From contig MGNI01000116.1 of the NCBI GenBank assembly GCA_001795115.1, forward strand, positions 3,281 to 17,421: a stretch of DNA of 14,141 nt, written 5' to 3'. The notes under the pieces are model-generated. The model was not told the origin of the DNA. It ran no database searches and was given only the letters and a program-made list of their open reading frames with translations. Below, piece by piece: positions 6,336-12,867 of the stretch. Within the stretch, counting starts at the first letter, position 1; each line of letters starts with the position of its first letter. Source of the stretch: Chloroflexi bacterium RBG_16_48_8. GTDB taxonomy: Bacteria; Chloroflexota; Anaerolineae; Anaerolineales; E44-bin32. The position numbers and the translations under genes were made by a program.

Positions 6336-7458
6336 GCGGGGTTGCGTTATCGTTGGTTTTGTCTTTGTTTTAGGGTTAATGTGTATCATCGCAGTTGTAA
6401 CCTCCATTGTATTTCTTGATCTGCCTGAGACCATGACCCATATCGGACCCGCCTCAGATGCATTGGAACCTATCGAGAGAGTGACCTTAGTAGCTTACTT
6501 GCTTTACCATCTTCGGGATCTAGATTCCTCTGTAGGTGACCCTCAACAGGCATTTGAATTAACGATTAATCAAGGAGAAAGTGCAGCTGCAGTTGTTTCC
6601 CAGTTGGAGGCTTCAGGTCTGGTACAAGATGGTACGCTCCTGAGAAATTATCTGCGTTATCGTGGGTTGGACATCAGTATTGAAGCAGGGGGATACCTCC
6701 TGACAGGAGATATGACCGTTCGTGAAATCGCAGAGGCGTTACAACGTGCAGAGGTGCGGGAAAGATCCTTCACGGTTGTGGAAGGTTGGCGGCGAGAACA
6801 AATCGCCCAGGCTCTGGAAGATGCCAATCTTGGAATCCAGTCTGCTGATTTTCTGCGGTCTTCATCCTTTCTTCCGGCTGCATATTCTTCCTTGGTCAAT
6901 CTCCCTCAGTCTGCATCATTAGAAGGATTACTCTTTCCCGATACCTATTCATTAGATGCAGACATAAGTGCAGAGGAATTGGTGTTATCCATGCTGAAAA
7001 ATTTCGACCAGCGTGTGACGGAAGAGCTTCGTCAGGAATTTACAAATCAGGGCTTGAGCTTATATCAAGCGGTCACATTGGCATCCATCGTGGAACGTGA
7101 AGCAAGGGTTGCGGATGAACGAGCACTCATCGCATCCGTATTTCTAAATCGTCTTTCCCTGGGGATGAAACTGGAAGCAGATCCTACAGTTCAATATGCA
7201 ATGGGCCAACAGCCGGATGGGGGGTGGTGGAAAGCCCCCCTCTCCCTAGAGGATCTTGAGATCGACTCACTCTATAATACGTACCTGTATTACGGATTGT
7301 CCGTAGGTCCTATTTGTAATCCTGGTTTGGATTCACTCCGTGCGGTGGCGTTTCCGGTCTCAACATCTTACCTGTATTTTCGAGCCTCGTGTGATGGCTC
7401 TGGACGTCATTCCTTCGCGGAGTCCTTTGAAGAGCATCAGATGAATGCCTGTCAGTAG
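6319..7458 (+). CDS. mltG: Endolytic murein transglycosylase MltG
   Basis: MltG (YceG-like) cleaves newly made glycan strands within the chain and sets their length at the outer face of the cytoplasmic membrane. The 379-residue protein has a basic N-terminus (RQKRKR), one membrane helix (about 9-32), a LysM-like region (FELTINQGESAAAVVSQLEASG, about 79-100, through GGYLLTGDMTVREIAEAL), and the catalytic YceG domain with LEGLLFPDTYS (201-211), TLASIVEREA (253-262) with the proposed catalytic Glu259, SVFLNRL (273-279), LEADPTVQYA (285-294) and a C-terminal YLYFRAS...HSFAESFEEH. ATG at 6319 has GCAGGAG at a good distance and lies inside the end of ruvX. Last gene of the alaS operon; a terminator follows at 7514. 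A ruvX-mltG pair is common in bacteria. Confidence 0.96.
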   Translation: MRQKRKRGCVIVGFVFVLGLMCIIAVVTSIVFLDLPETMTHIGPASDALEPIERVTLVAYLLYHLRDLDSSVGDPQQAFELTINQGESAAAVVSQLEASGLVQDGTLLRNYLRYRGLDISIEAGGYLLTGDMTVREIAEALQRAEVRERSFTVVEGWRREQIAQALEDANLGIQSADFLRSSSFLPAAYSSLVNLPQSASLEGLLFPDTYSLDADISAEELVLSMLKNFDQRVTEELRQEFTNQGLSLYQAVTLASIVEREARVADERALIASVFLNRLSLGMKLEADPTVQYAMGQQPDGGWWKAPLSLEDLEIDSLYNTYLYYGLSVGPICNPGLDSLRAVAFPVSTSYLYFRASCDGSGRHSFAESFEEHQMNACQ

Positions 7459-7513
7459 ACGTTCATCTGCAAAGTCTCATGATCCAAGACTGCCATAACC
7501 CTGGATGTGAAGA

Positions 7514-7546
7514 AACCTCCAATGGATGTTTATTGGAGGTTCTTTT
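7514..7546. terminator. Terminator between mltG and the sigma factor gene, probably bidirectional
   Basis: AACCTCCAAT (7514-7523) and ATTGGAGGTT (7532-7541) form a perfect 10-bp stem with an 8-nt loop, followed on the plus strand by CTTTT. On the minus strand the stem is followed by TCTTC, a weaker T-rich tail. It ends the alaS-mltG operon and probably also the convergent sigma factor gene that stops at 7604. Confidence 0.8.
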
Positions 7547-7603
7547 GTCATCACCCGACTTGTTGGATGGATATGGCCATGAGTGGGGATCCTATTTTAG
7601 GAT

Positions 7604-8854
7604 TTACTCCCGAATGTAATCCTGCAGTTCCCGGCGCAATTTGGGTTGGCGCAATCTGCGCAAAGCTTGAGCCTCGATTTGTCGAACGCGTTCTCGGGTC
7701 ACTCCCATTTTTCGTCCCACTTCACCCAGGGTCCGGCTCTTTCCATCGAGCAGTCCGTAACGAAGTTGCAGGATTCGAGCTTCACGTGGAGGCAAGGTGG
7801 TCAAAATCTGGTTCACATGCTCCTGCATAATTTTTTCATTGACGGTTTCAACAGGAGGAGGGATGATTTCATCCGATGTGTAATCAGATAGTTCGTTCTC
7901 CTCATCCTCACTGGATGGAAGCTCAAGGGAAAGCGGCCGTTGGGCAAATTTCATCAACTCCTCGACTCTTCTCGTTTCTAAATCAAGAGCATGGGCGATT
8001 TCTTCCATTGTTGCTTCGCGCCCCAATTCCTGGGTGAGCTTATGATTTTCTCGCCACAATCGATTAATCTGATCGCCTAAATGCACTGGGAGCCGGATCG
8101 TTCGACCATGATCAGCTACGCTCCGTGAGACTGCCTGACGGATCCACCAAGTGGCATAGGTTGAAAATCGGTGGCCTCTGCGGTAATCGAATTTCTTTGT
8201 TGCCCGTATGAGGCCAATGTTCCCGTCTTGGATCAGGTCCAAAAATGGAACACCACGGCCCAAATATTTCTTTGCAACGCTGATAACCAATCGGAAGTTC
8301 GCTGTAATGAGATGTTCTCTTGCAGCCCAGCCATCTTCGATGATTCTTTTTAATTCTCCCTTTCGTTTTCCTGTAACAGGACCTTCAGCCAAAGTCGATC
8401 GGGCTTTTCGTCCGGCTTCGATGCATTTGGCCAAAGAGATTTCCTCTTCATGGGTGAGGAGGGGGACCTTATTGACTTCTCTGAAGTAGAGAGAGACCGG
8501 ATCGGCCGGATCGAAATAATCAGCTAGTGGGATATTTTTCGTTATTGGAGAGGACTCGATTTCGATATCCTCTTCTGTGTCATCGTGCTCAGTAAGATCT
8601 TCTTCATCAAAGATCTGATCTGGATCAGATGAGAAGGAAGCCAGACTCAAACCGTCCTCGTCCACTTCAAATGCCGGGTTCTCCTCCACTTCGGTATTTC
8701 GCTGCATTTTTGCACGATGGACGAAGTGTTCTATGGGGAGAATCCCATTTTCATCATCCTCAATCCCAGCAGTATTCGTTTTTTCACCTTTCCTTATTCC
8801 ATCTTCCTCGGTGATAAGGGATTCTGACATGGAGTTATTCGATTTTCTAGGCAT
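7604..8854 (-). CDS. rpoD: RpoD/SigA-type RNA polymerase sigma factor
   Basis: A sigma-70 family factor that directs core RNA polymerase to -35/-10 promoters. It has 416 residues. The first about 110 are low-complexity and acidic (EEDLTEHDDTEEDIEIE at 84-100), in place of a standard region 1.1. Region 1.2 is DPVSLYFREVNKVPLLTHEEE (118-138, seen around residue 125), region 2 spans about 179-255 with LITANFRLVISVAKKYLGRG, FLDLIQDGNIGLIRA and FSTYATWWIRQAVSRSV, region 3 spans about 256-335, and region 4 holds LPPREARILQLRYGL and the helix-turn-helix TLGEVGRKMGVTRERVRQIE (375-394). ATG at 8854 has AGAGG seven bases upstream. The family is certain; primary rather than alternative sigma is likely from regions 2.4 and 4.2 but cannot be proven from one locus. 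It has its own near-consensus promoter. Confidence 0.93.
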   Translation of the reverse strand: MPRKSNNSMSESLITEEDGIRKGEKTNTAGIEDDENGILPIEHFVHRAKMQRNTEVEENPAFEVDEDGLSLASFSSDPDQIFDEEDLTEHDDTEEDIEIESSPITKNIPLADYFDPADPVSLYFREVNKVPLLTHEEEISLAKCIEAGRKARSTLAEGPVTGKRKGELKRIIEDGWAAREHLITANFRLVISVAKKYLGRGVPFLDLIQDGNIGLIRATKKFDYRRGHRFSTYATWWIRQAVSRSVADHGRTIRLPVHLGDQINRLWRENHKLTQELGREATMEEIAHALDLETRRVEELMKFAQRPLSLELPSSEDEENELSDYTSDEIIPPPVETVNEKIMQEHVNQILTTLPPREARILQLRYGLLDGKSRTLGEVGRKMGVTRERVRQIEAQALRRLRQPKLRRELQDYIRE

Positions 8855-8895
8855 GGTTAAACCTCTTAATTTAATGGAAAGGCAGCGGAGATTAC

Positions 8896-8944
8896 ATGAT
8901 CTATATGATCATTATTGTCTTATAATATTAGAAAAAAATAAGAC
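8896..8944 (-). repeat. Two inverted repeats in the sigma factor leader
   Basis: ATGATC/GATCAT (8896-8901 and 8907-8912) is a perfect 6-bp inverted repeat with a 5-nt AT spacer. GTCTTAT/ATAAGAC (8917-8923 and 8938-8944) is a perfect 7-bp inverted repeat with a 14-nt spacer that includes seven Ts on the minus strand. Both lie in the predicted 5' leader of about 100 nt, between promoter and start codon. They could be operator half-sites or RNA stems; AT-rich sequence makes chance matches easier. Confidence 0.4.
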
Positions 8945-8961
8945 GCAAAATCTTACCTATC

Positions 8962-8990
8962 ATTCTATGAATGCCCTAAAGGGTTGTCAA
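8962..8990 (-). promoter_or_regulatory. Promoter of the sigma factor gene
   Basis: Minus-strand TTGACA (8985-8990), a 17-nt spacer and TAGAAT (8962-8967): a perfect -35 and a 5 of 6 -10. Transcription would start near 8955 and give an AT-rich leader of about 100 nt before the ATG at 8854. Confidence 0.85.
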
Positions 8991-9181
8991 TGAATTGGAG
9001 AGGCTTCTCATGAAGTCCTCATAAATGGGGAGAATGCTTAGTTAAACTCGTTTTATTTTTGCTCCCTACTATAAAAAGACCTATTAACCTGGAACGAAGG
9101 TTGCGTCGAAGCGAAGGTGCTTGCCTCATATAAATGCCTATGATAGACTGTGGCCAATGGATTGTGATGTGGGGATTTCCT

Positions 9182-9556
9182 ATGGGAAAGAGCCGAACAG
9201 ATTTAATGGTCCAAAGACTACGTACCATGCAGGCGAGCACACCTGATGTGGAGTCCTCTGCGGTCGTGAGTGTAGATGGCCTCATCATTGCATCTTCCTT
9301 ACCCTCAGGAGTAGAAGAGGATCGTATTTCGGCTATGTCCGCCGCCATGCTCAGTCTTGGAGAACGGATCTCGGGGGAATTGGGAAGGGGGCTCTTACAG
9401 GAGGTGTATATTCATGGCAGTTCTGGGTATGTCCTCCTGGTCTCTGTGGGAAGTGATGCCGTTCTAACAGTACTCGCTCGTCAACAAGCAAAATTAGGGC
9501 TGATCTTCTTGGAAATGCGACGAGCTTCTGAGGACCTATTAGAATTGGTCGGATGA
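9182..9556 (+). CDS. Roadblock/LC7-domain protein
   Basis: A 124-residue single-domain roadblock/LC7 protein. In bacteria such proteins bind and regulate small Ras-like GTPases (MglA type) or form dimeric scaffolds; the partner here is unknown and no GTPase gene is in the window. The pattern is clear: SSAVVSVDGLIIASSLPSG near residues 24-42, then AMSAAMLSLGERISGELGRG, VYIHGSSGYVLLVSVGSDAV and LTVLARQQAKLGLIFLEMRR, then a C-terminal helix ending LLELVG. I chose ATG 9182, with GGGGA about six bases upstream. In-frame ATGs at 9134, 9140 and 9167 would add up to 16 residues that do not look like part of the fold. A weak TCGAAG-17-TATAAA (9106-9134) is the best promoter seen. A strong hairpin follows at 9597 and then pyrG on the same strand. 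Confidence 0.87.
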   Translation: MGKSRTDLMVQRLRTMQASTPDVESSAVVSVDGLIIASSLPSGVEEDRISAMSAAMLSLGERISGELGRGLLQEVYIHGSSGYVLLVSVGSDAVLTVLARQQAKLGLIFLEMRRASEDLLELVG

Positions 9557-9596
9557 CATGGGTATATTATATTCGATCCAATGGAAGGCGAAATAA

Positions 9597-9638
9597 CGGT
9601 GGGGAGGAGCGAAAGATAACCCTCCCCACCGCTCCTTT
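9597..9638 (+). terminator. Strong hairpin between the roadblock gene and pyrG
   Basis: CGGTGGGGAGG (9597-9607) and CCTCCCCACCG (9621-9631) form a perfect 11-bp stem with a 13-nt loop, followed by CTCCTTTT. The T-run is short, so it may be a leaky terminator. It lies 27 nt before the pyrG start. A weak promoter match (TTGGTC-17-TATATT, 9545-9573) lies just upstream, so the hairpin could end the roadblock transcript, attenuate pyrG, or both. A partly overlapping alternative stem is GGAGC (9606-9610) with GCTCC (9631-9635). Confidence 0.65.
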
Positions 9639-9664
9639 TATATCCTTCAGGGTGGAGGCGATGG

Positions 9665-11308
9665 ATGACCAAATATTTGTTCCTGACGGGTGGCGTTGTG
9701 AGTTCCGTAGGAAAAGGTGTGACAGCGGCTGCTATTGGGAAGCTTCTTAAGGAACGCGGTTTTAGACCAACTATCCAAAAATTAGACCCTTATATTAACG
9801 TCGATCCTGGGACCATGAGCCCCTATCAGCATGGAGAGGTCTACGTTCTGGATGATGGTGCCGAGACAGATCTGGATTTGGGCCATTATGAACGCTTTAT
9901 TGATATAAGTCTGAATCAGGCCTGCAATGTCACTACCGGACAAATCTATTCTCATGTCATTGCTCAAGAGCGTCATGGAGATTTCTTAGGCGGGACGATT
10001 CAAGTCATTCCACATATCACCAACGAGATCAAGCGCAGGATACGTATGGTGCCCAGAGTTACCGATGCGGATGTAGTATTGGTCGAAATTGGGGGAACCG
10101 TCGGTGATATTGAGTCGCTGCCTTTCCTGGAAGCCCTCAGGCAGATGCGGTCTGATCTCGGTCGTGAGAATACCCTCTTCATTCATGTCACCTGGCTGCC
10201 TTACATCGGAGCAACTGGAGAGATAAAAACCAAACCTACCCAACACTCTGTCCGAGAATTGAGATCGATTGGTATCTCCCCTGATGTTATTGTTGCTCGG
10301 TCCGACCATCCTGTAGGGGAGGAGTTAAGAGAAAAGATCGCTTTATTTTGCGATGTGGAGAAAAGGGCAGTTATCCCGCTTACAACCGCTGAACTCTTGT
10401 ATGAGGTGCCCTTGCTTCTTGAACACGAAAGACTGGCGGATTACATTTTGGATCGTATGGGTTTGGAAGCAAAACAGAAACCTGATTGGACTGAATGGGA
10501 GCGAATGATTGCAGCGGAGAAAACCAGCCGACCGAAGGTGCGTATCACGCTCGTGGGAAAATATGTCGAACTGCAGGACGCTTATATGAGTGTCCGAGAG
10601 GCGGTGAGGCATGCTGCTTTAGATGCTGGTGTTGAGGCAGAAATCGTATGGCTACACTCTACGGAGTTGGAGAAAGGAAAAGGGTGGGAAGAGATAGAGA
10701 GCAGCCATGGGGTCATCGTTCCGGGTGGCTTCGGTTCACGCGGTATTGAGGGCAAGATTTTGGCGGCAAAGTTGGCCAGAGAGCGTAAAATACCTTATTT
10801 AGGATTGTGCCTTGGAATGCAGGTGATGGTGATTGAATTTGGTCGATTTATTCTGGGTTCAGATGATGTGAATTCAACCGAATTTAATCGAAACACGCCT
10901 CATCCAGTGATTGATATACTCCCCGAACAAATGGCAGTGGGTGATCTAGGGGGTACGATGCGATTAGGGCTTTATCCATGCCGGCTCGTTCCCAATACCG
11001 TGGCTGGGGAAGCATATGGGGTTTCGCTTGTTGATGAGAGGCACCGACATCGCTTTGAATTCAATAATACCTATCGAGAGATATTTGCAGAACATGGAAT
11101 GGTTTTCTCAGGATTGTCACCCGATAATCGTTTGGTGGAGATAGTCGAGTTGAGGGATCATCCCTTCATGGTCGGGAGCCAATTCCATCCGGAGTTCATG
11201 TCAAGACCTAACCGACCTCATCCCTTATTCAGAAAATTCTTACAGGAAGTGGCGAAGAAGGCTGATATCAGGAAAGAGAAGAGGGAAGAGAATTTGGCCA
11301 AAAACTAG
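9665..11308 (+). CDS. pyrG: CTP synthase
   Basis: Converts UTP to CTP with ATP and glutamine, the last step of pyrimidine nucleotide synthesis. The 547-residue protein has normal length. The synthetase domain has FLTGGVVSSVGKGVTAAAIG (6-25, P-loop), KLDPYINVDPGTMSPYQHGE (39-58), VLDDGAETDLDLGHYERFID (61-80) and EIGGTVGDIES (141-151). The glutamine amidotransferase domain has VPGGFGSRG (352-360), the nucleophile Cys382 in LGLCLGMQ, and the His508/Glu510 pair in SQFHPEF (505-511). The C-terminus is a short charged tail (KKADIRKEKREENLAKN). ATG at 9665 has GGAGG six bases upstream. The hairpin just before it makes transcriptional control possible. It does not match the Bacillus pyrG attenuator, whose terminator 5' arm is pyrimidine-rich, whereas this one is purine-rich. 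Confidence 0.98.
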   Translation: MTKYLFLTGGVVSSVGKGVTAAAIGKLLKERGFRPTIQKLDPYINVDPGTMSPYQHGEVYVLDDGAETDLDLGHYERFIDISLNQACNVTTGQIYSHVIAQERHGDFLGGTIQVIPHITNEIKRRIRMVPRVTDADVVLVEIGGTVGDIESLPFLEALRQMRSDLGRENTLFIHVTWLPYIGATGEIKTKPTQHSVRELRSIGISPDVIVARSDHPVGEELREKIALFCDVEKRAVIPLTTAELLYEVPLLLEHERLADYILDRMGLEAKQKPDWTEWERMIAAEKTSRPKVRITLVGKYVELQDAYMSVREAVRHAALDAGVEAEIVWLHSTELEKGKGWEEIESSHGVIVPGGFGSRGIEGKILAAKLARERKIPYLGLCLGMQVMVIEFGRFILGSDDVNSTEFNRNTPHPVIDILPEQMAVGDLGGTMRLGLYPCRLVPNTVAGEAYGVSLVDERHRHRFEFNNTYREIFAEHGMVFSGLSPDNRLVEIVELRDHPFMVGSQFHPEFMSRPNRPHPLFRKFLQEVAKKADIRKEKREENLAKN

Positions 11309-11713
11309 GGGGTCATGATTCATTTTCTGCACATGTTTCCATGTATTATCCGGTTTAGCCAAGATTTTCGAAGATCTATTCTTGCTAAAGACCCGTGGAA
11401 GCGTATTTGAATCTTTTCCAGTACATCTATGGTTAAATGGTGATCCTATTTGGGGGGATGGTAAACGGGATCCTACTTGGGTGGGATTCTGATCCCGGTA
11501 TGATTCAGTGAAAGATTGGAGCATGATAAGAGACTTGCCTTGCAATAGATGTGTTAATGAATGGAGTAGGAGCAGCTTACGGGATGCCCCTTTTTTGATA
11601 TGAAGAGACGACTTACCCGGGTGTCGCAAAAATGTAAATAAGCTTGTGACTCGAGAGAAACCACCCGTATAGTGGGTGTCCATGAATTCCTTGAAGGGTG
11701 ATAAATCTTAAAC
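11309..11713. other. Intergenic region between convergent pyrG and the DivIVA-like gene; no convincing gene
   Basis: 405 bp between two 3' ends. No ORF with a ribosome binding site or family pattern is seen. One plus-strand frame reads HLWLNGDPIWGDGKRDPTW and is then broken by stops, which might be a decayed gene or chance. CACCC/GGGTG (11662-11666, 11674-11678) followed on the minus strand by GTTTCTCTC is a weak candidate terminator for the gene ending at 11714. CGGGATC/GATCCCG (about 11467-11497) is another hairpin without a T-run. No clear pyrG terminator was found. Confidence 0.5.
11442..11487 (+). repeat. Near-direct repeat, 27-nt period
   Basis: GATCCTATTTGGGGGG (from 11442) and GATCCTACTTGGGTGG (from 11469) agree at 14 of 16 bases and are spaced by 27 nt, a multiple of three. 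In one frame they read DPIWG and DPTWV. Only two copies are seen, so this is weak. Confidence 0.35.
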
Positions 11714-12238
11714 TCAATCCGAGGAGGAACGAAGTCTATTCGTCTCAGACTCTGAGGTAAGTTCAGCCCGACCTTCTTGCCGCATCGAAGCCTGTTTCTC
11801 TGCTGTTAATTTCGCAATTCCATTTCTTGCTTGAGTGAGAAGGCGCGTCAATTCTGCTTCAAGGTTCTCAAGGACTTCGATTACATAATCATCGGCATCC
11901 CGCCGAATGGCCTCTGCATCGATACGGGATTGCTCGATGATTTGTTCTGCTCGGGATTGACCAGCTTGGACGATGGAGTCACGATGTAGTAAATCCTCAC
12001 CTTTCTGTTTGGCGAGGGCGATGGTGCGGTTCGCTTCTTCTTGGGCTTGAGCGAGGATCCGATCCTTTTGGGCATCAATTTGCTGGGCTTTTTTCACTTC
12101 CTCAGGAATGGAAATGCGCATTTGATCGATGATTTCCAAGAAGCGGTCCTCATCCACAATCACATTTCGAGTGAGTGGGATGGGACGGCTTGCATTAAAA
12201 AGTTCTTCTAGTCGATCTACCAGATGCAGGATATCCAT
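11714..12238 (-). CDS. SepIVA/DivIVA-like coiled-coil protein
   Basis: A 174-residue, mostly helical protein without membrane helices. The N-terminus (MDILHLVDRLEELFNASRPI, then PLTRNVIVDEDRFLEIIDQM, then RISIPEEVKKAQQI) is arranged like the start of actinobacterial SepIVA (Rv2927c type), with a short region rich in P and V, then L-I-D-x-(M/I) and IPEE(V/I). It is followed by a long coiled coil (about 50-150) rich in A, E, Q, R. Related proteins act in septum or wall assembly; similar coiled coils are often labelled ATPase or V-type ATPase subunit by mistake, since there is no nucleotide-binding motif. ATG at 12238 has GGAGG five bases upstream; an in-frame upstream start at 12319 would add 27 residues lacking an SD. 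It follows recG and coaD on the same strand after about 100 nt. The family call is inferred from pattern memory and is moderate. Confidence 0.7.
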   Translation of the reverse strand: MDILHLVDRLEELFNASRPIPLTRNVIVDEDRFLEIIDQMRISIPEEVKKAQQIDAQKDRILAQAQEEANRTIALAKQKGEDLLHRDSIVQAGQSRAEQIIEQSRIDAEAIRRDADDYVIEVLENLEAELTRLLTQARNGIAKLTAEKQASMRQEGRAELTSESETNRLRSSSD

Positions 12239-12339
12239 ATTTGCCTCCGGTCCATGATGCCGGTAGCTAGCTTTGAATAAAGTACGAGTTGCAAGGTTCA
12301 AGCCGAAGCCTACACTCAAAGCGATTTAATAGCAACCCT

Positions 12340-12867
12340 TCAATCACGTAAAGAATTCATAGGAAGGCCCCCTCGGACTTCATCACTAAGTTCTGAAAAT
12401 TTTTCATTGAGAGCCTTCTTTACGTGGGGGGGTACGAATGTGCTTACATCTCCATTGAGTGATGCGATTTCCTTTACCGTTGAACCGGTTAAGAAGCTAT
12501 GCTCCTCACTCGTAATAAGAGCGACCACATCGATTTCAGGATCGAGCCGATGATTGGCCAGTGCCATGCGGAACTCATGCTCAAAATCTGAAAAAACGCG
12601 TAATCCGCGAACGATAACCTGGGAATCTACCTTTCGACAGAAATTAACAATGAGACCGCCAAAGAGCATAGCCTTAATTTTCTCCTCGTTTTGAAAGGTT
12701 TCCTCGACCAACTGCAGGCGTTCTTTTGGTGAGAATAGTAAAGATTTTAAGGGTCGATCGTAAACTGCCACAATAAGCTCATCGAATAACCGGACTGCTC
12801 TTCGGGCGATGTCGATATGACCATAATGGATGGGATCGAAGGTCCCTGGGAATACCGCTCGGATCAT
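12340..12867 (-). CDS. coaD: Phosphopantetheine adenylyltransferase
   Basis: Transfers AMP from ATP to 4'-phosphopantetheine to give dephospho-CoA, the fourth step of coenzyme A synthesis. The 175-residue protein has the nucleotidyltransferase signature GTFDPIHYGH (8-17), with the HxGH form as HYGH, then RPLKSLLFSPKERLQLVEE (38-56), VRGLRVFSDFEHEF (87-100), ANHRLDP (104-110) and FLTGSTVKEIASLNGDVSTF (125-144), in the normal order. It is slightly longer than the usual about 160 because of a C-terminal tail (LSDEVRGGLPMNSLRD). The ATG at 12867 shares one base with the recG stop (TAATG), so translation is coupled to recG. In many bacteria rsmD sits between recG and coaD; it is absent here. Confidence 0.97.
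   Translation of the reverse strand: MIRAVFPGTFDPIHYGHIDIARRAVRLFDELIVAVYDRPLKSLLFSPKERLQLVEETFQNEEKIKAMLFGGLIVNFCRKVDSQVIVRGLRVFSDFEHEFRMALANHRLDPEIDVVALITSEEHSFLTGSTVKEIASLNGDVSTFVPPHVKKALNEKFSELSDEVRGGLPMNSLRD

Noticed and set aside
9558..9596. 12-codon ORF between the roadblock stop and the pyrG hairpin
   Set aside because: No ribosome binding site and no codon pattern tied to pyrimidine or amino-acid sensing; a chance frame is more likely.
11240..11683. 147-codon minus-strand ORF after pyrG
   Set aside because: It overlaps the 3' end of pyrG in antisense, has no SD and no recognisable domain pattern.
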